Shown here: positions 30,935 through 40,495 of the stretch, piece by piece
Layout of the letters: the number at the start of each line of letters is the position of its first letter
How positions within the stretch are numbered: position 1 is the first letter of the stretch
NCBI GenBank assembly: GCA_913776615.1
Contig: CAJYPK010000022.1
Span: forward strand, 120,227 to 184,226
DNA: 64,000 nt
Reading direction: 5' to 3'
Source: an uncultured Hymenobacter sp.
GTDB taxonomy: Bacteria > Bacteroidota > Bacteroidia > Cytophagales > Hymenobacteraceae
The notes under the pieces: model-generated
The model's input: the letters and a program-made list of their open reading frames with translations, nothing else
Told to the model about the DNA's origin: nothing
Database searches by the model: none
Program-made: the position numbers and the translations under genes

Positions 30935-31801
30935 CTACACGGCCACTTCCAGCGCCAGCGGCAGCAGCCCCAACTCAAACTCGGTGGCGTGGCCCAGGTA
31001 GTCGCCGTCGGCGTGGTAGCCCAGCGGCGCGGCGGCCCGCACCGTAGCGTGCGCGGTGTGGCGGTAGGTAGCCCCGCCCGTGCGCGGCAGCGTGCCCAAG
31101 GCCATGCCCAGCACCACCTGCACCGCCCGCCAGGGCGGCAGCGCGTCGATGAGGCACATGTCGAGCAGGCCATCCTGCAAGTTGGCCTGCGGGGCGATGT
31201 AGGCATTGTTGCCGTACTGTGAGGCATTGGCAAAGGCCAGCACGTAGCAATCGGTGGCCAGCGTTTGGCCGTTGGCCTCTACCTGCACCGCCACGGGCCG
31301 GAAGTTACCGTACTCGCGCAGCGTCACTTTCAGGTAGGTATTCAGCCCCCGCGAGCCAGCCCGGGCAAAGTGCTGGCTTACGTGCGCGTCGAACCCCAGC
31401 CCCGCCGTGCAAAAAAACGGCCGGCCGTTGATGGTGCCCACGTCCATACGGCTAAAGGTGGGCTGACGCAGCCGGCGCAGCGCGGCCGGCAGCCCCAGCG
31501 GCACCCGCAGGTGGCGGGCCAGCCCATTGCCCGAGCCGCGGGGTACGATGCCCAGCGCCGCCCCAGCCTGGCCCAGCAGTCCCTGCCCCACTTCGTTTAC
31601 GGTGCCGTCGCCACCCACCGCTACTACTACCCGGCTGCCCGCCCGCGCCGCCTCGCGGGCCAGCTCGGTAGCGTGCCCCGGCCCTTCGGTGGGGTGCAGC
31701 TGATAATCAGCCTCGCCAAAGTGCTGCCGCAGCAGCGTCGGAAAATCGGCCCGCCGCCCGGTGCCCGCCGTAGGGTTGAAAATGAAGGAAGTACGCGGCA
31801 T
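30935..31801 (-). CDS. Diacylglycerol/lipid kinase family protein
   Basis: 288 residues. 'FIFNPTAGTGRRADFPTLL' opens the DAGK catalytic domain. 'VVVAVGGDGTVNEVGQGLLG' is the GGDGT nucleotide-binding signature, followed by 'LGIVPRGSGNGLARHLRVP'. This is the YegS/BmrU/DgkB superfamily, which phosphorylates lipids with an exposed hydroxyl. The lipid substrate (diacylglycerol or sphingoid) cannot be told from sequence. An interval of about 120 nt with no gene separates it from DUF3050. Confidence 0.92.
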   Translation of the reverse strand: MPRTSFIFNPTAGTGRRADFPTLLRQHFGEADYQLHPTEGPGHATELAREAARAGSRVVVAVGGDGTVNEVGQGLLGQAGAALGIVPRGSGNGLARHLRVPLGLPAALRRLRQPTFSRMDVGTINGRPFFCTAGLGFDAHVSQHFARAGSRGLNTYLKVTLREYGNFRPVAVQVEANGQTLATDCYVLAFANASQYGNNAYIAPQANLQDGLLDMCLIDALPPWRAVQVVLGMALGTLPRTGGATYRHTAHATVRAAAPLGYHADGDYLGHATEFELGLLPLALEVAV

Positions 31802-31837
31802 AAGTAACGTGCCACCCAGCGGCGGCGCTGTTGAAAA

Positions 31838-31870
31838 TAAAAAGGCCTGCCTAGCAGGCAGGCCTTTTTT
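31838..31870 (-). terminator. Strong hairpin upstream of the lipid kinase
   Basis: AAGGCCTGCC-TAGCA-GGCAGGCCTT with A and T runs on both sides. Together with the next repeat it separates gap from the lipid kinase gene. Confidence 0.75.
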
Positions 31871-31875
31871 AATGA

Positions 31876-31935
31876 TTAATTGTTAGTGGTTAATTGTTAA
31901 TTATCAATCATTAACAATTAACCACTAACAATTAA
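31876..31935. repeat. Perfect 25-bp inverted repeat after gap
   Basis: Arms 31876-31900 and 31911-31935 are perfectly complementary and AT-rich (repeated TTAATTGTTA phrases) with a 10-nt loop. It ends four bases from the gap stop codon. Confidence 0.85.
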
Positions 31936-31938
31936 CAA

Positions 31939-33033
<1,095 letters not shown>

Positions 33034-33150
33034 CTACTCGTCTACGCGCCCTGTCCCGCCAGCTTTAACAAATTGCGAAGTCTTGCAGTTTTTTTTTGAC
33101 TGAAAATCAGCACAATTCTTGCGCAGAGCGAATTTCTTGGGAGCAATTAT

Positions 33151-33180
33151 TTGGTTTGGAAACAAACCGGCGTACCTTTG
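33151..33180 (+). promoter_or_regulatory. Promoter of the tRNA-Glu pair
   Basis: TTG at 33151-33153, a 19-nt spacer, and TACCTTTG at 33173-33180 match the Bacteroidota TTG/TAnnTTTG consensus exactly. The first tRNA starts 19 nt downstream. Confidence 0.8.
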
Positions 33181-33198
33181 CACCACCAAAACAAACAA

Positions 33199-33270
33199 GG
33201 TCCGTTCGTCTAGGGGTTAGGACAGTAGATTTTCATTCTACCAACAGGGGTTCGATTCCCCTACGGACTA
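33199..33270 (+). tRNA. tRNA-Glu(UUC), copy 1
   Basis: 72 nt: D arm GTCT/AGGA, anticodon loop TTTTCAT (anticodon TTC), T arm AGGGG-TTCGATT-CCCCT, acceptor GGTCCGT/ACGGACT with a G1-U72 wobble. CCA is not encoded. Confidence 0.95.
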
Positions 33271-33296
33271 CTACAGTTACCCGCTTACCTTAACCC

Positions 33297-33368
33297 GGTC
33301 CGTTCGTCTAGGGGTTAGGACAGTAGATTTTCATTCTACCAACAGGGGTTCGATTCCCCTACGGACTA
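33297..33368 (+). tRNA. tRNA-Glu(UUC), copy 2
   Basis: Identical to copy 1 along its whole 72 nt. It lies 26 nt downstream and is evidently co-transcribed with it. Confidence 0.95.
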
Positions 33369-33370
33369 CT

Positions 33371-33404
33371 AAAAGGCCCTCACTACAGCGTGAGGGCCTT
33401 TTTC
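33371..33404 (+). terminator. Terminator of the tRNA-Glu pair
   Basis: AAGGCCCTCAC pairs with GTGAGGGCCTT around a 6-nt loop, followed by TTTCTTTT. Confidence 0.9.
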
Positions 33405-33518
33405 TTTTGCCGCATGGCGCGGAAACTCTACGGAATGGGAAGGAGCAACGCGGCGTTTCACTGGGCCGCTCGGGGCATAGCGTTCTTTGGGTCTTGCTTT
33501 AACGATTTCACCCAACTT

Positions 33519-34379
33519 ATGCCCATCCGGCACTTGCTCGCGCTCGCTTTCCTAAGCATTGCCACCCCTCTCCGCGCGCAGACGCATCCGGAGTGGACGA
33601 CCAATCACGCGCCGTTTCGCATTATGGGTAACCTGTACTACGTGGGCAGCGAAGACCTGGCGGCCTACTTAGTCGCGACGCCCCAGGGGCATATCCTGCT
33701 CAATGAGAACCTGGCGTCTTCCGCCCCGCAGATCTGCCAGAATATTGCGGCCCTGGGCTTCAAGCCCCAGGATGTAAAGGTTTTACTCACCAGCCAGGCG
33801 CACTACGACCATACTGGCGGCTTGGCGGCGCTCAAGCAGATTACGCACGCCCAGGTTGCCGTCATGGACGCCGATGTTGCCACGCTGGAATCGGGCGGGC
33901 GCGACGACTTCTTCTTTTTCAACGACCCGACCGCGTGGTTTGAACCGGTAAAAGTTGACCGCATTCTGCACGATGGCAGCCAGGTGAAAATGGGCTCGAC
34001 GGTGCTAACGGCCCGCCTGACGGCCGGCCATACCAAAGGGACAACCACCTGGACGCTGGACCTCGTGGAGGCGGGTCGGGTGCGGCACGTAGTCATCGTG
34101 GGAGGCGCGGGTTTTAACGATGGCAACAACCTGGTCAACGACCCGCGGTACCCGACGCAGGCCCGGGATTTTACCCGGACTTTCCGCACGCTGCGGGCCT
34201 TGCCCTGCGACGTTTTCCTGGGTGCCCACGGCGTTTATTTCGGGCTGCGGGAAAAGTATGCCCGGCTACGGGCGGCTACGGCCAATCCTTTTATTGACCC
34301 AGCCGGCTACAAGGCTTTCGTGAACGAGCGCGACCAAACCTTTCGCACCGAGCTGGCCAGGCAGGCGGCTCACCACTGA
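33519..34379 (+). CDS. Subclass B3 metallo-beta-lactamase, GOB-like
   Basis: 286 residues from the ATG that gives signal peptide 'MPIRHLLALAFLSIATPLRA'. The MBL core has 'LTSQAHYDHTGGLAALKQ', where the first zinc His of HxHxDH is Gln. This is the variant known from GOB enzymes of Elizabethkingia. The remaining ligands are present: 'TAGHTKGTTTW' (His196 equivalent) and 'LGAHGVYFGL' (His263). 'NLYYVGSEDLAAYLVATPQGHILLNENL' matches B3 N-termini. It probably hydrolyses beta-lactams in the periplasm; activity is inferred. It is a lone gene after the tRNA terminator, with no mobile element next to it. Confidence 0.88.
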   Translation: MPIRHLLALAFLSIATPLRAQTHPEWTTNHAPFRIMGNLYYVGSEDLAAYLVATPQGHILLNENLASSAPQICQNIAALGFKPQDVKVLLTSQAHYDHTGGLAALKQITHAQVAVMDADVATLESGGRDDFFFFNDPTAWFEPVKVDRILHDGSQVKMGSTVLTARLTAGHTKGTTTWTLDLVEAGRVRHVVIVGGAGFNDGNNLVNDPRYPTQARDFTRTFRTLRALPCDVFLGAHGVYFGLREKYARLRAATANPFIDPAGYKAFVNERDQTFRTELARQAAHH

Positions 34380-34597
34380 ATCATGCGCGCTCTCGACCCT
34401 GGTATTTGTACTTGAAATAGCTCGACGGGTAGAACTACGGGGGCTGGTCGGTACTTCTACCCGTTGGCTAGATCAGGAGAATATACGCTAGCAACTCACT
34501 GATGCACAGACATTACTTTGTATCAGAAAGCAAGGCGCTTTCGGGGCCGTAGCCGAAAAGCCATTGAACAGAGTAGGCAGTTTTTCTTATCATTACC

Positions 34598-35092
34598 ATG
34601 GCTAGCAGCCCTGACAAAAACGAGGTAGAAGTTTACTGCGACGACATCACTGACATGACCTGGGCAGGTCCGTCGTATTTGTCGGTGACTTCCGGGAAGG
34701 AGCATTCGGGTAGCCCGACGGCCCAAAAAGATACCAACTCGTGGACGATCACCTTCTATTGCGACCGCGAGGGCAGCAACGGCGTGGCCCAAACCTTTGA
34801 TGGCTGGTGCGGCGGGGGCAGCCACGAATACTGCCCCACGAGCGGCGACTCAGAGCCCGAGGAGCTGAACTTTGCCTTTGGCATGGACTGCCTTTTTGCA
34901 GTGGACGGCAACACGTACAAAATCCAGCTCTATTTTGGCCAAGGCAGCAAGGGCCTGAACAACAACTGGTGGTTTGGCAGCCACTCCATTTCCGAGTCGA
35001 AGGAACTGGTTCTGCGCGACCCCAACGGCAAAGAAGTAGCCGTTTACCGGCTCAGCGGCGACACTAGCGACTTGGTACTGACGAAAGTCTAG
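34598..35092 (+). CDS. Hypothetical protein with clustered cysteines
   Basis: 164 residues without a signal peptide, predicted mostly beta. Cysteines occur in 'VEVYCDD', 'FYCDREG', 'DGWCGGGSHEYCP' and 'GMDCLFAV'. It is rich in Gly, Ser, Asp and Trp ('LNNNWWFGSHSISE'), as in small lectin-like or C2-like beta sandwiches. I do not recognise a family. The codon use looks coding and the frame is clean. The 218 nt before it hold no gene. Confidence 0.6.
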   Translation: MASSPDKNEVEVYCDDITDMTWAGPSYLSVTSGKEHSGSPTAQKDTNSWTITFYCDREGSNGVAQTFDGWCGGGSHEYCPTSGDSEPEELNFAFGMDCLFAVDGNTYKIQLYFGQGSKGLNNNWWFGSHSISESKELVLRDPNGKEVAVYRLSGDTSDLVLTKV

Positions 35093-35111
35093 GCCTGAGT
35101 ACGGAAAGCCA

Positions 35112-35204
35112 AGAACCGAGCCCCAAGAGCTGAAACACTAGGCACGGAAGATACTCTATTGAGCTCTTCTGTGGCTAGCATCTCAGCTCTTGGTTCTCGG
35201 TTCT
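35112..35204. repeat. Inverted repeat, family 2 copy A
   Basis: AGAACCGAGCCCCAAGAGCTGA (22 nt; 35112-35133) pairs with 35183-35204 apart from two positions. Its right arm is similar to the repeat at 54399-54552 (TCAGnTCTnGGTTCTCnGTT). It lies between the orphan gene and araC. Confidence 0.7.
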
Positions 35205-35281
35205 TTCTTTTCAACCATTGGGCCACAATGCCAGTTAGTGCGGGCGGGGGCGTCGTTTTCCCAACTCCCCCACCTACCCCT

Positions 35282-36157
35282 ATGGCGGCCGTTACCACTT
35301 ATACTTCGGAGCTGTACGAGCGCCCGGCCCTGGCGAGCAGCGCCGCGCTCAACTGGCCCGGCGTGCGGCTCGAACATTATCAGCTGGGGGCCATGACCCT
35401 GCCGGCGCACTACCACGCGCAGCATTTGCTGCTCGTGCACCAGGGGGCGCGGCCCGTAGTAGCCAGCCGCCGCACCGGGGCCCGGGTAGACGCCGATCAG
35501 TTTCGCCGGGGCGACGTGGGCCTGTACCCGGCGGGAGAATACGGGCCATTTGGCTGGGACGGCCCGGCCGACATTATTCACGTGCATCTGGATGCTTTGG
35601 CGCTGGAAAACCGGGCCCGCCGCGACTTGGGCCTGCGTTATTTTGCGCTGCACGAGCGGTTTCGCTGCGACGATGGGCTACTGGCGCAGCTCAGCGCGCA
35701 GTTGCTGGCCGCCGCGGGCCGGGCGCATAGCCTGGGCCAGCTCTACATCGAGTCGCTAGTCACGACGCTCAGCTATCACTTGATTGAGCACCATGCCACG
35801 TTTGAGCGGCACCCCGGCGGCCCGGCCGGCGGGCAGCTTTCCCCGGCGGTGCTGGCCCGCGTGGATGCTTACGTGGAGGCGCACGCCGAAGCCATTATTA
35901 CCCTGGAGGCCCTGGCCGAGCTGGCCAATCTGAGCGTCTTCCACTTTGCGCGCCGCTTCAAGCACACTACGGGCCGCTCGCCCTACCAGTACGTGCTAGC
36001 GTGGAAAATCGGGCGGGCCCGCACGCTCCTGCGGGCGGGCGAGCTGCCGGTGGCGGCCATTGGTGATGCGTTGGGCTTTGCTTCGCCGGCACATTTTGCG
36101 GCGGCGTTCAAGCGGGCCGTCGGCCTCAGTCCACGCGCATTTCAGCAGCAGCGCTAG
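35282..36157 (+). CDS. AraC family transcriptional regulator
   Basis: 291 residues from MAAVTTYTSELYERP. The frame extends upstream into the repeat, but that part is not homologous. An N-terminal cupin-type sensor contains 'ALPAHYHAQHLLLVHQGA'-like and 'RRGDVGLYPAGEYGPFGWDG' segments. A C-terminal double HTH follows with 'LEALAELANLSVFHFARRFKHTTGRSPYQYVLAWKIGRARTLL' and 'VAAIGDALGFASPAHFAAAFKRAVGLSPRAFQQQR'. It likely controls the oxidoreductase and hydrolase genes that follow on the same strand (inferred from position). Confidence 0.9.
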   Translation: MAAVTTYTSELYERPALASSAALNWPGVRLEHYQLGAMTLPAHYHAQHLLLVHQGARPVVASRRTGARVDADQFRRGDVGLYPAGEYGPFGWDGPADIIHVHLDALALENRARRDLGLRYFALHERFRCDDGLLAQLSAQLLAAAGRAHSLGQLYIESLVTTLSYHLIEHHATFERHPGGPAGGQLSPAVLARVDAYVEAHAEAIITLEALAELANLSVFHFARRFKHTTGRSPYQYVLAWKIGRARTLLRAGELPVAAIGDALGFASPAHFAAAFKRAVGLSPRAFQQQR

Positions 36158-36359
36158 CGCGATTTGGCAGTAAGCGGCGGGCGACGCGTAGGCCTGTGTA
36201 GTAGGGCGGCCTGCAAAGTCTGCCGCACCTTGAATAAGCGCAAAAATGCGTAAGTAAAGCGCAAGAATCGGGCGACGAGGGGCAGTGAGCCAGGGGACCT
36301 TTGAGGTATCAAAGCAGCTAATAGTCAACGGCTGCCTTTACCTTTTCCCCTACTTTTTT

Positions 36360-37244
36360 ATGTATGCTCCTATTCTGGTAGCCGGGGCTACGGGCGAGCT
36401 GGGTGGTCGGCTCGTGGGTGCCCTGCGGCAACGCGGCACTTCCGTCCGGGCACTCGTGCGCCCCGCCACCGACCCAGCCAAGATTGCCGCCCTCGCGCAG
36501 CTCGGGGCCGAGGTGCAGCGCGTGGATTTTGCTGATGCCGCCGCCCTGGCCCGGGCCTACGCGGGAGCCAGCTGCGTGGTATCGACCCTGGCGGGCCTGC
36601 GCGAAGTCATCGTGAATGCGCAAACCCAGCTGCTGCACGCCGCCGTGGCCGCCGGCGTTCCACGCTTCATAGCCTCCGATTTTTGCAGCGACTACACCCA
36701 GCAGGCCCCCGGCACCAACCGCATTTTTGACTTGCGGCGCGAATTTCAAGCCCGGCTCGACCACGCGCCGCTGGCCGCCACCTCCATTCTCAACGGAGCC
36801 TTTGCCGAAGTTCTGACTTATAACATCCCCCTGCTCGATTGGCCCCAGCGCCAAGTGGGCTATTGGGAAGACGCCGACTGGCGCATCGACTTTACGACGA
36901 TGGCCGACACGGCCGCCTTTACCGCCGCCGCGGCCCTGGATGCCGGGGCACCCCGCTGGCTGCGCATTGCCAGCTTTCAAGTTAGTCCCCGCGAGTTGGT
37001 GGGCCTGGCCGCCCAGGCTGGCCGGGGGCCGCTGGCCCTGGTACGCCTGGGCTCCCGCGCCGAGCTGGCCGCGGCCATTCAGCAGCGGCGGGCGGCCAAT
37101 CCGGCCGGCGAGCAGCAGCTCTACGCCGACTGGCAGCAAATGCAATACCTATTCAGCATGTTCAGCGTGCAAAATTCTTCCCTGGATAACGACCGCTACG
37201 CCGGCCTTACCTGGCAAAACCCCGTCGCCTTTCTTACCGCCTAA
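36360..37244 (+). CDS. NmrA/isoflavone-reductase-like NAD(P)-binding protein
   Basis: 294 residues from MYAPILVAGATGELGGRLVG. The Rossmann motif 'VAGATGELGGRL' and 'VRALVRPATDPAKIAALAQLGAEVQRVDFAD' are typical of NmrA-like atypical SDRs; 'IASDFCSDYTQ' replaces the YxxxK centre. Such proteins are either NADP sensors or reductases of the isoflavone-reductase group. The hydrolase gene starts 4 nt after its stop, so the two are one operon. The 203 nt before it contain no gene. Confidence 0.82.
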   Translation: MYAPILVAGATGELGGRLVGALRQRGTSVRALVRPATDPAKIAALAQLGAEVQRVDFADAAALARAYAGASCVVSTLAGLREVIVNAQTQLLHAAVAAGVPRFIASDFCSDYTQQAPGTNRIFDLRREFQARLDHAPLAATSILNGAFAEVLTYNIPLLDWPQRQVGYWEDADWRIDFTTMADTAAFTAAAALDAGAPRWLRIASFQVSPRELVGLAAQAGRGPLALVRLGSRAELAAAIQQRRAANPAGEQQLYADWQQMQYLFSMFSVQNSSLDNDRYAGLTWQNPVAFLTA

Positions 37245-37248
37245 CGCC

Positions 37249-38187
37249 ATGCAGACTCCCCCTACTGATACCCTGGGCGCGTATTCCGACGAGGCGCTCA
37301 TCAAGCACCTGCCCGGCTTTACCAACCACTACGCCACCGTCAACGGCATCCGGCTGCACTACGTGACGGGCGGCCACGGCCCGGTGCTGGTGTGCCTGCC
37401 CGGCTGGCCCCAGACCTGGTACTCCTACCATCCCATCGCCACCGAGCTGGCCCGGCACTACCGGGTTATCATCGTCGATATTCGGGGCATGGGCAGCTCC
37501 GACAAGCCCGCGGCGGGCTACGATAAAAAGACGATGGCCCAGGACGTTTACGAGCTGCTGCGCCACCTGGGCGTGGCGAAGGCCGCGCTGCTGGGCCACG
37601 ACATCGGTGGGATGGTAGCCAGCAGCTTCGCGTTTAATTATCCCGAGGCAACCGACAAGCTCATCGTGGCCGACGGCGCGCACCCCAGCGAGGGCCTGCG
37701 CTACCTGCCGCTGCTCCCGGCCCCCGGCACCTTTGCCGACAAAATGGACGGCCAGCAGCCCTACGTGTGGTGGATGGCCTTCAACCAAGTACCGGGCCTG
37801 CCCGAGCAACTGCTGGCCGGGCGGTTTCACTACCTGCTCGACTACCTCTTCGCCTACGTGATGCTCGACGAGAGCCGAATGTCGGCCTTCGACCGGGCGG
37901 TGTACGCGGCCGTGTACAACCAGCCCGACAATATTCGGGCGGCCAATGCCTGGTACCAAGCCCTCAACCAAGACATCGCGGACGCCGCTACCTACGGCCG
38001 CCTCGCCATGCCGGTGCTGGGCATCGGCAGCTACGTATCCTACGGGCATTTGCAGCTGAGTCTGCCCGCCGTGGCTGAGCACGCGCAGGTAGTGGGCTTG
38101 CTGGATAGCGGCCACTACTTGTTTGAGGAAAAGCCGGCGGAAGTGGCGGCCCTCGTGCTGGATTTTCTGCGTGGGGGTGCCGCTTAG
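37249..38187 (+). CDS. Alpha/beta hydrolase (epoxide hydrolase/dehalogenase-like)
   Basis: 312 residues. Oxyanion motif 'LVCLPGWPQTWYSYHPI' (HGWP-like), 'VDIRGMGSSDKPA', and nucleophile elbow 'ALLGHDIGGMVAS' with Asp as the nucleophile (G-H-D-x-G-G), then 'LLDSGHYLFEEKP' with the catalytic His. An Asp nucleophile is the hallmark of epoxide hydrolases and haloalkane dehalogenases rather than esterases. Co-transcribed with the NmrA-like gene, perhaps for detoxifying a small molecule. The substrate is unknown. Confidence 0.87.
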   Translation: MQTPPTDTLGAYSDEALIKHLPGFTNHYATVNGIRLHYVTGGHGPVLVCLPGWPQTWYSYHPIATELARHYRVIIVDIRGMGSSDKPAAGYDKKTMAQDVYELLRHLGVAKAALLGHDIGGMVASSFAFNYPEATDKLIVADGAHPSEGLRYLPLLPAPGTFADKMDGQQPYVWWMAFNQVPGLPEQLLAGRFHYLLDYLFAYVMLDESRMSAFDRAVYAAVYNQPDNIRAANAWYQALNQDIADAATYGRLAMPVLGIGSYVSYGHLQLSLPAVAEHAQVVGLLDSGHYLFEEKPAEVAALVLDFLRGGAA

Positions 38188-38301
38188 CGTGCTGCGCTAC
38201 TATCGGCAGAGGCTCCGACAGCAACCTACTGGCCCGCGGCTCGCGAGGTAAGAAGCTACCAATTTTTTAATTGAGTAATCTAGTTATCCTACCTTTACCG
38301 T

Positions 38302-38373
38302 AGCACCAAGCTCCAGCTTGGTGAGGCACCCGGACGCACTCGCCGGGCAATCACCAAGCTGGAGCTTGGTGTT
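38302..38373. repeat. Palindromic repeat, family 1 copy A
   Basis: CACCAAGCTCCAGCTTGGTG at 38304-38323 and its perfect reverse complement at 38352-38371, about 28 nt apart. The unit itself is nearly palindromic. The same element recurs at 46424-46492 and 63623-63713. Confidence 0.9.
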
Positions 38374-38445
38374 ACTGCCAGCTGAACAGTTGAGCATGGC
38401 AAGCGCTCTTGTTTACAACGCTTGCTACTCAGCTTCAAAATCTTC

Positions 38446-38477
38446 AAAGGCCCGCGCAGCAATGCGCGGGCCTTTTT
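38446..38477 (+). terminator. Terminator after the hydrolase operon
   Basis: AAAGGCCCGCGCA-GCAA-TGCGCGGGCCTTTTTT, a strong stem with a T run. Confidence 0.9.
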
Positions 38478-38549
38478 TGTTAATCGGTGGCGGGCTGCTG
38501 CCGTAGCGCTGCGCCGCCCGCCTTTTTCTCACGACTTGATTTCTCCCTT

Positions 38550-39851
38550 ATGTCCGCAGCTGCCGACTTTCATCAAACGCAGGTACTCATTATCGGGGCC
38601 GGGGCCGCCGGGCTGCTGGCGGCCCGGGAGCTCGCCGCCGCCGGGCGGCAGGTTGTGCTCCTGGAAGCCCGCGAGCGCGTGGGGGGCCGGGTGCAGACGA
38701 TCCGGCCGGCGGGCTTTGGGCAGGCCATCGAGGCGGGGGCCGAGTTTTTGCACGGGGCCGTACCCCTCACCCGCGCCCTGCTGGCCGAGGCTGGCATCGC
38801 GTGGCGCACGGCCGAAGGTCAAACCTACCAGGTAGAAGCGGGCCAGGTGCGGGCCGACAACGACTTTTTTGCCCAGTTGCCGCTGTTGCTCGCCAAGCTG
38901 GCTACCCTGGCTCACGACCTACCGCTGGCCGATTTTCTGCACCAGGAGTTTGCCGGCGACGCGCACGCCCGGCTGCGGGCCATGGCGACCCAGTTTGCCG
39001 AAGGCTACGACGCAGCCGATGCCCGGCGCGTCAGCGCCTGGGCCTTGCGCGAGGAGTGGGCACAGGACGAAGCCGATGCCTCGGAGCGCCCCGTGGGCGG
39101 CTACGGCCCGCTGCTGGCTTACCTGGCCGCCCAGGCCCAGGCGGCCGGGGCCGCGCTGCACCTGGCTACTCCCGTGCAAGCTATTGACTGGGAGCCGGGC
39201 CGGGTGCGGGCGCAGGCCGCTAACGGCACCACCTACCAGGCAACCCAGCTTTTGTGCACGGTGCCGCTGGGCGTGTGGCAGCGCCAGCCAGCGCAGGCTG
39301 GCTACCTGGCCATCAGCCCCGACCTGCCCGCGCACCGGGCCGCCGCGCAGCAGCTGGGGTTCGGGCCGGTGATCAAGGTCGTACTCGAATTTGCCAGCCC
39401 CTTCTGGCAGGCCCGCCTACCCGAGCTGGAATTCCTGCTTTCCAGCGAGCCCGTGCCAACCTGGTGGAGCCAACTGCCCGACGCCCCGGCCCAACTGACC
39501 GGCTGGGTGGCCGGGCCGGCCGCCCACCGCCTGCACACCCTGACCGACGAGGCCTTGCTCCACCTGGCGCTGGAGTCGCTGGCGCGGCTGTTCGCTACGC
39601 CGCTCGCGGCGGTGCGGGCGCAGCTCCGCGCCCACCACGTGGCCAACTGGTGCGTCGATCCCTACGCCTACGGGGCCTACTCCTATCCTACCGTGGGCGC
39701 GCCGGCGGCGCGGGCGGCCCTGGCCGCGCCGGTGGCCGGTACCTTGTTCTTTGCGGGCGAGGCAGTGTACGACGGCCCGGCGGCGGGCACCGTCGAAGCG
39801 GCGCTGGTGAGCGGACAACTGGCGGCCCGCACCCTGCTGGCAGCATCTTGA
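38550..39851 (+). CDS. Flavin amine oxidoreductase
   Basis: 433 residues from MSAAADFHQTQ. The FAD-binding dinucleotide motif is 'VLIIGAGAAGLLAARELAAAGRQVVLLEARERVGGRV', followed by 'EAGAEFLHG' and 'GPVIKVVLEFASPFW'. The C-terminal FAD contact is 'LFFAGEAVYDGPAAGTVEAALVSGQLAA'. This is the monoamine/polyamine oxidase superfamily. No signal peptide, so cytoplasmic. The amine substrate is unknown. It follows a terminator and is probably a single-gene unit. Confidence 0.9.
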   Translation: MSAAADFHQTQVLIIGAGAAGLLAARELAAAGRQVVLLEARERVGGRVQTIRPAGFGQAIEAGAEFLHGAVPLTRALLAEAGIAWRTAEGQTYQVEAGQVRADNDFFAQLPLLLAKLATLAHDLPLADFLHQEFAGDAHARLRAMATQFAEGYDAADARRVSAWALREEWAQDEADASERPVGGYGPLLAYLAAQAQAAGAALHLATPVQAIDWEPGRVRAQAANGTTYQATQLLCTVPLGVWQRQPAQAGYLAISPDLPAHRAAAQQLGFGPVIKVVLEFASPFWQARLPELEFLLSSEPVPTWWSQLPDAPAQLTGWVAGPAAHRLHTLTDEALLHLALESLARLFATPLAAVRAQLRAHHVANWCVDPYAYGAYSYPTVGAPAARAALAAPVAGTLFFAGEAVYDGPAAGTVEAALVSGQLAARTLLAAS

Positions 39852-40495
39852 GACCGGGTAATATTTTTTCGCCTGCGCCCGCCGCCCAGGCAGGCCTTGC
39901 GTCTGGGATTAAGTAAAAATTCATGAAGTCGGCCCGGCTCCCCGGGCCCTCCGCCCCCACCCCGGTTGACGGACCGTCGAGGCCGTGCTACGCTTGGCTT
40001 TTAGCCGGACGTAAGGGGCCTTCATGAATTTTTTTTTGAAACTTCCAACCTCATTTCCCTGAAAATCAATTTTATCATTACTCCGCTATGTCGTAAAAAT
40101 TTCTTCATAATTCGGCTTCGAGGGCAATTTCTTCATAATTGCTTCAAGGTACCGTTCATTATTTTGTAGTACCCAGCCAGCCGACACACATTCCCCGTGT
40201 CGTCCTATTCCCGCCGCCGTGCTCTCATCTACCGCTTTTCTTTGGAATTACTGGTACACCGGGGTGCCGCAACCCGCTGCACCGCGCTGGCTACGAAGCA
40301 TGTAAAAAATCTATTTGGCAGCACCATTTTTTGGATTTCGGGGTCTTACCGGGTGTTCGGTCGCTGGCGCGGCGGCTGGGCGCGGCAATCGACCTCGCAA
40401 ATAGCACCGGGGGCTAGCTGTCAGCACCTCCGCGCTTCCTGTTTCATTACACCTTTCGGGATAACCGCTTGCCTACTATGGCATCTACCGCTTTT
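39852..40495. other. Long gene-free leader of the RND operon
   Basis: No supported gene. AAATTCATGAAG (39917-39928) and CTTCATGAATTT (40020-40031) form inverted arms about 90 nt apart. A 15-bp direct repeat, AATTTCTTCATAATT, occurs at 40098-40112 and 40126-40140 (28-nt period). TTATTTTG near 40160 resembles a -7 box. The direct repeats may be operators. Confidence 0.5.
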
